Below are positions 9,480 to 20,883 of a DNA stretch of 64,000 nucleotides, one piece after another. Every line of letters begins with the position of its first letter. The first letter of the stretch is position 1. Origin of the DNA: Ottelia alismoides (lineage: Eukaryota > Streptophyta > Magnoliopsida > Alismatales > Hydrocharitaceae); the NCBI GenBank assembly GCA_037367405.1, contig JAZKJV010002329.1, forward strand, positions 620,001-684,000. The letters run 5' to 3'. The notes beneath the pieces are model-generated. The model ran no database searches. It was given only the letters and a program-made list of their open reading frames with translations, and was not told where the DNA came from. The translations under genes and the position numbers were made by a program.

Positions 9480-10640
9480 TGAACTCCTCCTGCTCTCTCT
9501 TTTTTGGGTCTTTTTCTCTTTTCTTCCCCCTTCCCCCATCTGAAGGGCTCTAGGGAAGGGGATCACAGGTCCTTCTCAGATGAAAGACTAGGAAAAGGCC
9601 TAGACGGCTCGACGGCCAGATCCGCACATACATCAATCACCACAGTGGGACCAGAAGAAACTAAACCTTCTCCTTTATTCACAACAGTGTTCTGAGGTAC
9701 ATCAACAGAAGGAAAAACAATATCTCTATCAAAACGAACACCGGTGGCCTCAGTACCACCTCGGGCTGGCTCTGCTAGACGTCTCGTGGCCTCAGTACCG
9801 CGAGCTGGCTCGGCTACTCTGGTGACGTCAGTACCACCTCCTCAAACTGGTGAAGCGGCGGCCTCAGTACCGCCGGTGGAAGCAGCATCCTTGGTGGCAT
9901 CAGTACCACCATCATCGTCATGAGCGGCTTCAATACCGCTCTCCTCCTCCTCATCTGGCGCCCTGGATGGATCCTCGTGTCGTCGCTCAGACGAGGCACC
10001 GCCTGCTGGTGCTCTACCGTTCCTAAGTGTAATAAAATCAGCATCAAACAGATCTGAAGACATATCATCAAATGGGTCACTAGGAGTGGCATGCTCAGTG
10101 TAAACTACCTGCTCAGACTTCCTCTTGAGGCTATTGGGATTCGGCTCTATCTGTGCAGGGATGGCAGCCTTCCCTCTCATCAGGTCCTGCATCTCCTGGC
10201 GGAACTCGTCCATCTCCCGTCTAAAGGTAGACTACTGATCCGTGAGGAGGCGGGCTATGTCGTCCAAGGCAGGGCTCTCATGGGAGCCCGACGGGTAGCC
10301 TCTCTGGTGATGAGGCTGCTGGAACTGGTGCTGCTGCTACTGAGAGGTGTAGGAGGAAGGGTGCTGCTGCGGGTGCTGCTGGTGAGCCTGCTGCTCACGT
10401 CTCCAAGACTGTCCCTGCTGCTGATAGGGACGAGGAACGAAGGAGGACTGCTGGTGTGGCTGGTTGGCTGGGGGCTGCTGCTGCTAGTGATCCCTCTGCT
10501 GGCTATACTGCCTCCCTGACCGGATGACTGTTGCTGGGGCTGGGTACCTCCACTCCCCCACCTGAATCCGGCATGGTCTCGTCGGATCCCAGGCTGAGGG
10601 CGGTCATACCAAATCCCGTTGACATCCATCAATGGCTCTG
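9480..10640 (-). pseudogene. E1 linker between gag and protease, disrupted
   Basis: The region codes for low-complexity segments in shifting frames: a Q/P/S-rich part (10255-10632 in one frame), then from 10213 to 9842 a stretch beginning MDEFRQEMQDLMRGKAAIPA followed by acidic sequence. It contains six copies of a palindromic 18-mer that encode GGTEAT-like peptides (separate entry). Overlapping plus-strand frames such as 10091-10519 are shadows of this coding sequence. Confidence 0.65.
9743..9940 (-). repeat. GGTEAT-encoding palindromic repeats, cluster 1 (six copies)
   Basis: Copies start at 9743, 9785, 9821, 9857, 9893 and 9923, so spacings are 42, 36, 36, 36 and 30 bp, all whole codons. 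The consensus on the sense strand is GGTGGTACTGAGGCCACC, encoding GGTEAT. Its ends GGTGG and CCACC pair with each other. In the copy at 9857 both arms change together (GGCGG with CCGCC), and in the copy at 9923 they become AGCGG with CCGCT, so the pairing is kept. Confidence 0.85.
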
Positions 10641-10647
10641 CGTCGTA

Positions 10648-11751
10648 CTAGGCTGACGGGAGTACTGCCAGAGGCTGATCCGGCTGGTATACCACCATCT
10701 GCAGGTCTGGAGATGATGGTGACTGGTAAGAGGGCTGCTGCGGCTGGTACGGCTCCGCCTGTACAAGGTGAACCTGTCTAGGCTGCTGAAAGGAGCTGGA
10801 GCGCTGGGACGAGCTGCTGCTGCCGCCGGTATCGCCTCGCGACTGAAGACGGGGCTGGGAAGCCGTCTGTGCCTCCTGGAGACACATGAGCTGGGTCTTC
10901 ATGTCGCTCAGAGTCTGTGCCATCTGCTCCATCTGAGTGATGCCCTGGCACTGCTTCTTCTCGATCAGCTCCATGCGGTCCAACTTCTCACTGATGATAC
11001 CCATATCCGCAGCGGACGACTCTGCCTGTGCTGCTGCAACTGCGGATGAACTGGATGGACCGGCATCGACCCGTGCTATCCTCTGGTACTGCACGGGTCC
11101 TGGCTGCTGTTGGGGTCTGCCCTGAGTGTACAACCGGGTCTGGAACATCACCATATAGTTCTTGGCCATCTCCTCGTAGATGGCCCAAACGTGGTCGTGA
11201 TCCTTGGCGAAATAGGACCCGCCACAAGAAGCGTTCACCAAGCCCTGGAGCTCTAGTGTCAGCCCGCTGAAGAAGCTCTGCACAAGGTTCGGCTTCGAGA
11301 TATCATGGTGCGGGCATCGGTCTGTGAGCTCACGGAACCTCTCCCATGCCTCATGGAATTGCTCGTTGGGGAGCATGGAGAAGTTGCTGATCAGGGCCCT
11401 CGCTGCATTGGTCCGCCCGAGTGGATAATACTTGTTCAAGTACTCGGTGCGGAGCTGCTCCCAGGTGTAAACAAACTTCCCCAAATACTTCAGCCAGGTG
11501 GCTGCTCTGTCTGCTAGGGAGAAGGGGAAGGCGATCATCCTGATCGTATCCTGGTCCACTTGACGGTCGTGGACAGTGCTGCAAATCATCAGAAACTCCT
11601 GGAGGTGGAGATGGGGCTCCTCAGTCGCGAGCCCGTGGAAGCGGGGGAGTAGCTGCAAGGTGTTCGGGGGGAACTTGAAGTCCCCCACGATGGCTGGAAG
11701 TACTACCCAGTGATGCGTCAGCGTCGATCCGGGGTTGTGCAACTCCCGCAT
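10648..11751 (-). CDS. gag: E1 gag (capsid) open segment
   Basis: This is a 367-codon open stretch; its first Met is internal. LQLLPRFHGLATEEPHLHLQ, IRMIAFPFSLADRAATWL, YLNKYYPLGRTNAARALI, FHEAWERFRELTDRCPHHDI and LVQSFFSGL are the conserved blocks of the plant Retrotrans_gag capsid domain, Athila type (residues about 20-190). Ser/Gln-rich sequence follows, with a helical heptad-like part (MGIISEKLDRMELIEKKQCQ). I see no CCHC zinc knuckle. The true start is probably the ATG at 12047, with a nonsense codon and a frameshift in between. Confidence 0.9.
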   Translation of the reverse strand: MRELHNPGSTLTHHWVVLPAIVGDFKFPPNTLQLLPRFHGLATEEPHLHLQEFLMICSTVHDRQVDQDTIRMIAFPFSLADRAATWLKYLGKFVYTWEQLRTEYLNKYYPLGRTNAARALISNFSMLPNEQFHEAWERFRELTDRCPHHDISKPNLVQSFFSGLTLELQGLVNASCGGSYFAKDHDHVWAIYEEMAKNYMVMFQTRLYTQGRPQQQPGPVQYQRIARVDAGPSSSSAVAAAQAESSAADMGIISEKLDRMELIEKKQCQGITQMEQMAQTLSDMKTQLMCLQEAQTASQPRLQSRGDTGGSSSSSQRSSSFQQPRQVHLVQAEPYQPQQPSYQSPSSPDLQMVVYQPDQPLAVLPSA

Positions 11752-12047
11752 CGGTCGTGGTGCTCCTCCTGCCGCGGCTGCGGCTACTGCGGCTGCTGCT
11801 GCGACTGCTGCTGCGACTGCTGCATCAGCATCCTCTGGGATCCTCGGTCCCTCTCTCCTCTGCTCGCGCTCTGCTCTCTCTGCTGCATCTGCTCCATCTC
11901 TCTCCTCATGTCGAGCATGAATGCTCCCTGATCCCTCAACTGCTGCTAGACGGTCACTAACGAGGCGATCAATGTGGAGTTGATCGCTCCCTGATCCAAT
12001 ACGAAGTGCTCAGGCTGACGGGAGCGATCCTCAGAACTGCCGGCCAT
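11752..12047 (-). pseudogene. gag: E1 gag N-terminus, broken
   Basis: An ATG at 12047 opens MAGSSEDRSRQPEHFVLDQG and reaches an in-frame TAG about 33 codons later, near 11948. Further down, a repetitive CAG/GCA-rich stretch (about 11765-11825) encodes Q- or A-rich sequence depending on frame. The distance to the capsid frame at 11751 is not a multiple of three, so a frameshift is also present. Trinucleotide-repeat slippage is a plausible cause. Confidence 0.65.
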
Positions 12048-13754
12048 GGCATCTGCAAAATCAAACGAGCCAAACTCATGTGCTGTCAAATCTGTGAGTC
12101 TCTCCTCTGGTTCATATCTCTCAGAACCGAAAGAAAGGGGGTCGAGGGGGAACAGGGCGGAATCGTACTCGGGCTCGGAGAACTAGTCTCCGCTCTCGCG
12201 GGCCAACCTAGATGATTGGGTAGACGTGCCCGAAAGCGGTGCAGCCAGAGGCTGCCTAAGAGAGCGTCTACCCATCATCGTGATCTGGTCGAGAAGTGCG
12301 GATGGGATCTGGAAAAACTATGATCAGAATGCAAACCCCTCTGTTCACCAACGCAACGCGAGCTGAAGACCGTGAAGGCTCGGTCTAATTATCTTGTCCA
12401 ATTTTATTAGGTGAACAATCAATCTATCAGAGCGCTTACGTGACCTGTTGGGATACCCGATGCTAGTCCAACCGACTGGCCTGCACGGAAGAGTCGGTAG
12501 TCAGCTGGAAATAGCACCGGAGGGCTCTACCTAGGGTGCGGGTCACTCTCTCGCGCAAGCAAACAAACAATGAGGGGGTTGCTCTCCCCAAGACAAATTT
12601 TTAGGTGAAGTGTCTTTTAGGGTCAATAGTCTTAGCAGTCCCAATTTTATGATTTTTATTTTTAATATTTTTCAATAAAAACAAAGGCCTAACGAATTTT
12701 TCGGTTCTCCTGGTTATTTAATCCAAAACAAGGGGGAGAAGATGAAAAAGCCGATGCACGATAAATCAATGATGCATGCAAAGTCAGAAAGGCGTACCTG
12801 TCTCCAGCACTCTACATGCAATATGATCCGTGCATAAATGTAAAGACAGAAATAAAACTACCTAAATGATGCAGCGATAAAAACCGAGTCCTAGATGAGC
12901 AAGTCTACTCGTAGAACCGTCTAACCGATCACCGACCTCCAAGCCAAAGGGTCCGGTCTTGGCCCACCCCTCCTCTGCCCGACAAATCAGGGGTAGGAGA
13001 AAGCGCTTTACGGGGTAGGCTGTGGCACGTAGGCTACGAAGGAGATGAATCAGTTATTTTTATTAATTGATTATTAGTAGGTCCAATTAAGCACACTATA
13101 GGAATAGGCAGATAATTAAATGTGGGGACCCTACTAATTACAGCACAAGCAAGTATAAAATCCTAAATCTAGGGGCTCGATAAAAACCGCGCAAACACCG
13201 GAAAAGGCAGTAAAAAGAAAGAAAACAAAACTGCGAAAAAGCCGCGAAAAACACCTAAGGGTCCCCCGAGCACACCGGTGCTCAGCGAAACAGACCCGCT
13301 AAGTCAAAGAGTCCAAGGTCTCTGAGTACCTGTATTATTACATAATAATCAAAATAAAATGAATCTAATCTAAACCTCTCCCACTCAGCTCTCCTCTCGC
13401 TCTCTCCTGCGGCTCCGTATAGAAGGGAGCCGCCTCCAAGTCCTGCGGTTGCGTCGGCTCTTCGAAATTCGCCTCTGCGGTCCTCGGGCCCTCACAAGAA
13501 ACAGAGACAAGTGGTCAGACCAAAATAATCAAATAATAATAAGAAAAATAAATGAAACTGATATGAGGGTATATATGCAAAAATGCAAAATAAAATAAAC
13601 ACTCAAAATAAAATAAAAACAAAAACAAAAAAAAAAAGAAAATAAACCAAGATAAAACAAAAATAAAATATAAACAAAAGCCGCGAGCTCTGAAAGAGCC
13701 GCGAAAAGCCGCGAAAACAAAAATGAAAATAAAATAAAAACTACTAAGCCGTGC
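12048..13754 (-). other. E1 leader (5' UTR) between primer-binding site and gag
   Basis: No coding sequence is recognised. Two hairpins shared with E2 and E3 lie here. One is a nested hairpin at 12344-12415: outer arms TTCACC / GGTGAA, inner arms AGACCG / CGGTCT. The other is a GAGGGGG/CTCCCC hairpin at 12572-12589. The part from about 13500 to 13740 is A-rich low complexity. Confidence 0.7.
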
Positions 13755-13772
13755 TCCCCGGCAACGGCGCCA
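13755..13772 (-). promoter_or_regulatory. E1 primer-binding site, tRNA-Asp type
   Basis: The plus strand reads TCCCCGGCAACGGCGCCA, identical as far as I recall to the 3' end of plant tRNA-Asp including CCA. The minus strand is therefore its complement and the minus-strand primer site. It lies three bases from the right LTR, which sets the orientation of the element. Confidence 0.93.
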
Positions 13773-13774
13773 TT

Positions 13775-16700
13775 CTGATGACCGCAAAATGACCACTCGG
13801 ATAAGGGGTGCTAATCGGTCGTTGCGACCCAAGCAATCAAATGCGAACAATCAAGAAAAATAGACCACCAAATAGATGAAAATCAATCAAACACAAAATA
13901 GTGGTCCTGCTATTAATTTAACCTGGTATAGCGACCAGGGTCGATCACAAGGAGCACGGGTTGGCCTCGCGGCCTACGAAGTAGTCAAAAAGAAATAAAA
14001 GAAAATAAAATAAGTATTTTTGGTGGTTTTTAAATATTTTATAATTTTTTTTGGATTTTTAGTTAATTAAGAAAATAATAAAAACAAGAAAACAATACAC
14101 TTCAACAATTTATTTAATGCACTAAAAATCAACTAAAAATTCTAACAAAAATATTTTTATGTGTTTTATAATTTTTAGTGTTTTTGGTGAATTTTTGGGA
14201 TTTTTCTGATGTTTATTTTATTTTCTAAAAATCTAAAAGTGACTAAAACAGTAGGTACTGTCCAGCTGAGCTAAAAGGGCCTAGATAAAATATCTAAAGG
14301 CCCCAAATTAGCTGGGAGGTAATTTTCCTGTAAAGAGAATAAAACAAGGAAAATTTAGGCACCTAATTTTTTATTTTTGGATTTTTAATTGATTTACTAG
14401 AATTTTTATAAGATTTTGAGTGTTTTTCAATTTTAGTGGTTTTCAGTAATGAAAAATAGCCAAAATTGGCTAGAAAATCAAACACAACAAAATAGACAGT
14501 AGACAATTTTTTTGTAATTTTTAGACACTATTTAATAATTTTTTGTGGTTTTAAAAGTTAGACATTAGCAAAAATGGAGGTTTTTTAATTTTTAAAAATA
14601 TCAAATGAAAACAAAAATGTCCTCAAAAATCCTCAAAAATTTTACACTATGGCAGAAGCCATGTATCCAATTTTCGTTGGATTTGGAGGTATTTTGCTAT
14701 TTTATCCAAAAATAAAGAAGGGGCACAGTGCACAGGGACCAAAGTGCAAATACCCGACAGTCTGGGGGGTCTGGTGCAATTAACCCAGCGAAACACGTGC
14801 TACGCACGTGCCTGGGGCACTCAGGGACCCAAATGTAAGAAAAATAAGTTCCAAGGGCTTTCTGGTAACGGGTACCAAAAGTCCAGGGACTTATTCGCAA
14901 AATACCCAAAAATATCCGCACATGCTCAAATGTATCACGCACAGGGGTATAAATGCAATTTCTAAAAAGTATTCATTCATTAAGGAACAACCAGAACTAC
15001 AGAGGCATGATATGCAAATAAGCCAAAAACTCACGTGTCGAAGCACGTGTCAGACCATACACAGGGGCATAAATGCAAACTAAACAAAGTACGAGGTCCT
15101 CTATGCAATAATCCCAAAAACTAAACAACTATATTACGTATTTACAGGACTAACTACGAAATGCAATAAACAGAAGGGCCTAAGGGTAATTTACCCTTTA
15201 TTAATGGAGCGGTTGGATGGAGGCCACGTGGAGCATCTGACGGTTGGGAACAACGGGCGTTCCACAGTTGGGCTCCTCGAGCGAATCCGACGGCGGGGGT
15301 TCCTCCACGTGGATGATCGAACGGTGTTGGGCGCAGGTGGCTAACCCTCGTGCATCGGACGGCTGGGATCAATCCTCCTCAGATCTGACGGTGAATGCGG
15401 CTCCTGAACGGATGGCCCAGATGCAAACTGGAGCTGGAGGTCTGATCGGACGACTGCTGAAGGTCGAGGAAGAACAAGTCGCCGGCGAAGTTCGCCGGCC
15501 TCGTGCGTGCGCTCCTGACCTCCTCGCGGGGCGCTGGTGATCGGAAAAGGTCTGGCGTGGGCCTCCGCGTCGGATGGGAATCTCCGATGACCCGGCCGAG
15601 CTCTAAGGAGCTCCGGCGAGGTCAGCGGAGCTGCGCCTCCTGGCTTGATGTCGAAGGGCCTCAGATGGCCCTCTTTGAACCTGCAAAGCAGTCCAGGAAG
15701 CTCGCGGGTCGAGGGCAAACTGCCTCGACCCGGTTAGGCGGGTGAAGGAGGACTGTGGGGCGATATGGGCGAGCTCCGGCGAGGGGGGTAGACGGTGGAG
15801 CTCGAATCCCAGCTCCTGTGCGAGCTGGGTTGAATGGGGATACAGAGAAGGTGCGCGAGAAGGAGGCAATGGTGAATGTGGATTCCGATGATCGAATAGA
15901 GCTAGGGAGTGGTCGGAATCGGCGTAACACGGCGGAGCGGCGATTTGGGGGTAACTAGAAATTAAAGGAACAGAGAAGGCTACGGGTCTACCTGGGTGGC
16001 TGAATGGGCTGTGGGCGAGCTTGCGCAGCTCTGGGTCTTCGCCTCACGGAGCGCCGCCGTCCGAGGCTCGAGCTCCTGCTGGTGGCGGAGCAAGGCGGCG
16101 ATGCTCGCCGGATCAGTGGTTTCGCTCCCTCTCCTCGCTTCGACACCACGGGGGACAAGCTGTCACTCTTGCCTATGCAATGGAGCTCACGGGAGGTGGA
16201 ATCGAGTGGCCAAAGATGAGAAATGAGGAGGCGGAGCTGCAGCTAAATATGGGTGAGGGTCCGGGAAGACAGGCGCGGGTAGGGCGTGGAGGTGCGCGGA
16301 TCCCGATGTGGATACCCCGGCGAGGGTCTCGGATGTGGCGTGGACGGATCTGACCCGGGGTTTAGCTGAGAATCAATCGGGTTTTGGCGCTAGAAATTAG
16401 GGAAATCGGGTCGGGCGCCTAAGCCCGTGATAAGTGGTCGTGGGGGGGGGGTAGTTGACCGGGCAGTCAACAATCCGAGGACCAGTAGGAAGCGGCCACG
16501 TGGCTGGATCTTAGAAGTGAAAATTAGGGTAGCTAGGGGCCGATTTAGCAAAAAGTTAAAACATGAAATACTTTTATTTTATTTTTTTCTATTTTTTAGT
16601 GATTTTTAATTAATTTTTCGAAATAAAAATAAGGTATATACATAGTAGGGTTACATATAGGTATATATACACTATATAGGTTTTTAGTTTTGATTTTTAA

Positions 16701-17430
16701 TTGTTATTTTTATACAATTTTATTCCCATTTTATATTTTATTTATTTATATTATAAAATAAGGAATATGAAGATATTTTTGTTTAATTTTTATTATTTAT
16801 TTATTTAGGTGAAATAAATACATATATGCATTTATATACATGGTATATTTACAATATATTTTTGTGTTTTTAATTTTGTTATTTTGTTTTAATTGTTTTT
16901 ATTTTATTTATTTACACTATATAGTATAGGATATTTACAAGAATTTTGGAAATTAATTTTATTTATTTATATGGTTAAATAAATATAGGTATAGTGGTCT
17001 ATATACAAGGTGATAGTGATGTTTTTGTTCTTTTTTATTTTCTTTCATTTTTATCTTGATTTTATATTAAGGAATATATACAAATATTTACAAGTCAATT
17101 TGCATCTATTTTTGTGAGGAAAATATTTTATTTTATTTACATAAATATTTTCACACATGAGCCCCTATCTCCCTCTACTTTGGTTTTTATGCGGTCAGGC
17201 CCATGCTGAGCCCTCCCTTGGGTTAGGTTGCTCAATATTTATTCTAAATATTTCCCTCTTTTTCTTTTTAATCTTTATTCTTTTATTTTTGCACAAAAAC
17301 ATGCTAATTATAGATTTTTACACAATGCATGCTTTTGGTAATTATTTCTATTTCCAGCTATATACATGCATTTGTAAAGGCTTTTGTAGCTAAAATTTAA
17401 GAATAAAGAGTGATGAATGAGTATTCATCA
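13775..17430 (-). repeat. E1 right LTR (5' LTR), complete
   Basis: The 3656 bp LTR starts TGATGA and ends TCATCA, a 6 bp terminal inverted repeat of TG...CA type. It lies three bases beyond the primer-binding site. It shows the same layout as the left copy. The boundary at 17430 is sharp, because LINE sequence begins immediately after it. Confidence 0.95.
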
Positions 17431-17915
17431 GCAGGTCACAAATTTCTCTATGAAACATAATCGGAAAGCTGTCCGAACTCGGTGTCCCATCTCCATTCAA
17501 ACCCCACACCACACTTTTAACCTCACCCTTTGTAAAAGATGCTTCAAGCCCAAGCGTCTGTTCTTTCGACACCGACCTCACGCTTGTACCTCGCCAACCC
17601 CACCCCTCACCTTGCTTTCTCCTCTACATCTCCAAAAATGCTCCTTGAGAGCCCGCCCAAGCAAAGCTTCCCCCACCACCCTTTCCCCCCTCACTTCCAA
17701 GCATTGAATAAAATTCCTCCTCTTTCGGAAGCCATTGAATGAAAGAACCTCATATTCGCATCCCCTTCTCGCAAACACTTTTGTCTAGATCTCAGCCTCC
17801 ATTCCACTTCCTCCTTCCTATCTTCCATAAGCAATATTTCTAGCAGCCCTGCCCGATCCCGCACCTCATCAATCTCCAACTCCCTCTGAGCCTCTAGCCC
17901 ATCTAGCCAAACCAC
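17431..17915 (-). pseudogene. LINE ORF2: linker and N-terminus of reverse transcriptase
   Basis: The frame 17915-17691 has EEVEWRLRSRQKCLREGDAN and MRFFHSMASERGG, a block that precedes RT in plant L1 elements (R-S-R-x-x-W-L-x-x-G-D-x-N-T-x-F-F-H). The next frame, 17581 downward, reads VVWGLNGDGTPSSDSFPIMF, the first RT block. The domain stops at 17431, where the E1 LTR begins, so the catalytic core is not in the window. Confidence 0.85.
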
Positions 17916-18138
17916 CCCCTACTGAGCCTCATTTCTCCACTCCCTCCATCGAGCCTTCACTCCATGACCGAAGTCAATTAAGAATTTCTTCAGCAACACC
18001 AGCTTAGCTGCCAAATGAGTCACGACCGAACCCTCCACCTGCCACTCCCTCCAGCATACAACCACCTCATCTCTGAACCCTTCTTCCAATAGCTAGGACT
18101 GCTCAAATCTAAAAATGGATCTGGACCGCCTATGCTCC

Positions 18139-18827
18139 TCAGAAGATCATAAGATTGGTGTGTGGTCCGAATGGGCCCGAGGAAACACTCACATCCGTGA
18201 AGGGGAAAAACTCTATGCCTTCTGACGAAATAAGAAATTTGTCCAGCTGTGATCTGGACCTAATATTCTGCCATGTGTAATCACATCCTGCTGCATCAAT
18301 GATTGTGAGCCCCAAGGCATGCACCTGATCCCTGAGAGCCTCCGACCCCGAGTTTCGTCCACCTCCCCCTAGAAACCTATCATCTGGTAACATAGTAACA
18401 TTAAGATCTCCTCCAACTAGCCAAATGCCATCATCTCTGCCAGCTCCCAACTCTAATAGATCCAAAGCCAAACAATCCAAGTGTCGAAACCGCAAGACCA
18501 TAAACATTGGCCATAGTAAACAGGACCTCATCCACCTTCCTCTCTAGTCGCACAGATCAAGAAAAAGAAGAAGTCCTCTCTGTCAGTTTTTCAAAGTCAC
18601 TTCTCCTCCACCCAGTAAGGAGCCCACCAGACGCTCCCCGAGCCTCAACTTCTGCGAAGTTGAAAGAAGAACGACCACCCAATCCTCACCACTCCTCCCC
18701 CCATCCTCGAAACCTTCATCTCCTGTAAGAGCACTACATCGGCATGAGCTTCTTTCAAAAAATTCCTGGCCCCCGATCATTTCTCGAGACGACCCAACCC
18801 TCTTACATTCTAGGAGAGCACCTTCAT
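18139..18827 (-). pseudogene. LINE ORF2: AP-like endonuclease domain
   Basis: An ATG at 18827 opens MKVLS*NVRGLGRLEK, the usual N-terminus of plant L1 ORF2 with Trp changed to a stop. It continues with ADVVLLQEMK, holding the catalytic Glu. The open stretch 18531-18139 shows WLVGGDLNVTM (catalytic D and N) and DYTWQNIRSRSQLDKFLIS. The family residue after SQLD is usually R (SRLDRFL). The endonuclease nicks target DNA to prime reverse transcription. Several frame breaks make it a pseudogene. Confidence 0.88.
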
Positions 18828-20883
18828 GAGGAAACAACTTTGGTCCTCTCACGGGACGCAACTATGCCCAAGCTTTTTGCAAAATTTAGATCTAGCAGAC
18901 TAAAAAAACTGGGTTTTCCAATAGGCAACCATAGTTCTTCATACCCTCCCTCAGAACACAAGTCATCAGCACGCCCCAACCCCGGCCTGCCTCCGCCAAG
19001 GATCTTCACTTCCCTTTCTTCCTCCAAACTCGTGGTTTTTGTTCAAAGCACCAACCAAAATGCTACCCCCTCCCACCCTGCACACCTCCCTCAACCTCCT
19101 GCATCCGACCCTCCAACTCCTTTACCTCTCTCCCTTCGCCTCTCACTCCATTCCTCGCCCCCTTCTCAAAAGCCCCGTAGGCCGTTGATTTAGCCTGACA
19201 TCCAGCTTGCCACCAACCCCCTCCACCAGGTGCACCCCCCTCTCCCAAAAGACCCAACAAACCCCTACCCAGCGCAGGTCACCTACAAACTGTCACACGC
19301 CTAAACATGATCCCCTGTGTTAGAAGCCAACAACGGTCGGGTCTCCGAGGGCTCCTTTATCCCTTCCACGAGCCTCCCTCTCCCGGGTATGCGCCCAAGG
19401 TCCAGTGCCAGCACTTCCTTCATACTCGAAGCCTGTCGAAGGTCCACCACCAGGTTGATATGGACATCCAACTACGACTCTACAACAACCCCACGCTCTG
19501 GAACCTTCACTCCTAAATCCCTGTGGTCCACAAGCAGAGGAACCGACCCACAAGACTTGACTTCCACCTCCTTTCGGGTCGGGCTCTTCTTCGACTCTGG
19601 CCCAGCAGACACAAACGAATCCTGACTCGAATCCGCTAGGAGCTGCCTGCAAGCGGTGGTCCCATCTCTGAAGTAAGTGTTGCCAAGTTTGTTGTCTTTC
19701 CATTTTTTTGAATCATTAAGTTCTGCCTCTAGTTCACTATCCCAAAGGTGATTGTAATATCTCCTTGATATGTTATAACAATTGTCACAGATTTTGGGAG
19801 ATGAAGCGTTGCGGGGATCAAGGTATTCGAAGCAACCATCGAGATTGGTTGCGGATTGCTCGCAGGCTCCCAAACCACATGATCGGTCTCGCTGATCGTT
19901 GTGATCTTTAGAGGATCAGCTATCACAGATTGGCCGGCGTAACAGCTGCCACAGATTGGTTGTGGATTGCTCGTAGGCTCACAAACCACGTGAACAGTCT
20001 CGTCGGTCGCTGTGGTCTTCAGAGGTTTTGCAAGCCAGACTTGCCGTGCCGTTACCACTTTGCCCGACCGTAGAAGACGGTGCTCCTCGCCTGCGCACAA
20101 CATAACCGACGAGATCTCCAATTGTAGCTGCTACCCCTCCTCTTGCACCAACCAGCAACCCAGCAACCGTGGGTAAAGCTGACAGGCCCTTATCAGTGGA
20201 TCCACACCTTCTCCAGGTGAAACCCTTGAAACAACCATGGCCTCCACCTCCGCAATCCCTTCCAGCAAATGTTGCACATGTTGCAGACTTCTCCAATGTA
20301 AGGGTATCCCTTCACCTTTATTAGAGACACGCTCCTCTACAGTAAGATGCCATCATCCTCCCTCATACGTCCCCGCTTGAGCAATGACTTCCCTGCATGC
20401 GACACTGCAAGCAGAGACCTTGCTCCCCCTTAGCCAAGCCATGTGCAACAACCCTCCAATGCGACGATGCAACGACATACCTCTTGAAGGCACCTTTCGT
20501 TTCTACGCCCACATCGGACATTTTCTTGAGCAAGGCTCCCCTGACTCCGCCCTCCCCTACCAAAATGTGCGCTGCTGTCGCTGAGCCAATCGCTCCCTAC
20601 CCTGGATGGCCTCCCAATCCACATTTGTTGCTACGATGTGCGAAGCCCATGCACTTGTAACAATGTATATGATCTCTACACTGCCTCGCCCAGTGTCCTA
20701 AAGAGCCGTAACAGAAACACACCTGACCGAATGGGGAGACAACCCCAAGTGGCGGAGACCCCCGTGATGGGCTCCATAATGAGCGCCTTCCCGACTCCTC
20801 CACCTAGTGGCCGGCCGCTTGTGCACCTCAACCTAACCCTCCTCGCTCTCACTCCTCTTGCTCATCCTCACTCTCATCATCAA
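18828..20883 (-). pseudogene. LINE ORF1: nucleic-acid-binding protein with zinc knuckles
   Basis: The frame 20803-20597 contains CFCYGSLGHWARQCRDHIHC followed by YKCMGFAHRSNKC. This is a pair of CCHC-like knuckles as in plant L1 ORF1. Downstream fragments (for example 20563-20363, FKRYVVASSHWRVVAHGL) resemble the region after the knuckles. The rest, to the ORF2 start, is low-complexity and broken into short frames. An imperfect 111 bp tandem duplication lies at about 19843-20060. Confidence 0.7.

Larger units (their letters stand above)
1..17430 (-). mobile_element. E1: Athila-like Ty3/gypsy LTR retrotransposon, nearly complete
   Basis: The element reads on the minus strand. Its left (3') LTR is cut by the window edge and its right (5') LTR is whole. 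A primer-binding site adjoins the right LTR, a polypurine tract adjoins the left LTR, and gag-PR-RT-RH-INT lie between them in that order. The PBS matches the plant tRNA-Asp 3' end and the RT box reads FMDDFSVYG; both are known Athila traits. The two LTRs look close to identical by eye (about seven substitutions in the first ~400 bp), so the insertion is fairly recent. Nonsense codons, frameshifts and an integrase deletion make it non-functional. It is inserted in the RT of a LINE. The right flank starts GCAGG, the expected 5 bp target duplication; its partner lies outside the window. Confidence 0.93.
17431..20883 (-). mobile_element. L1-type LINE, 5' part, interrupted by E1
   Basis: On the minus strand ORF1 (zinc knuckles) precedes ORF2 (endonuclease, then the start of RT), which is L1 order. 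E1 cuts the RT at 17430, and the rest should continue left of the window beyond E1. The 5' end near 20883 abuts E2 LTR sequence that, in the other LTR copy (from about 31398), continues uninterrupted. The LINE therefore inserted in the E2 LTR. Stops and frameshifts are frequent. Confidence 0.85.

Noticed and set aside
10091..10519. 142-codon leucine-rich plus-strand ORF
   Set aside because: Shadow of the Q/P-rich gag-protease linker read on the minus strand.
13755..13772. A tRNA-Asp gene at the sites 13755 and 59405
   Set aside because: Only the 18 bases of the 3' end are present, next to LTRs, so these are primer-binding sites.
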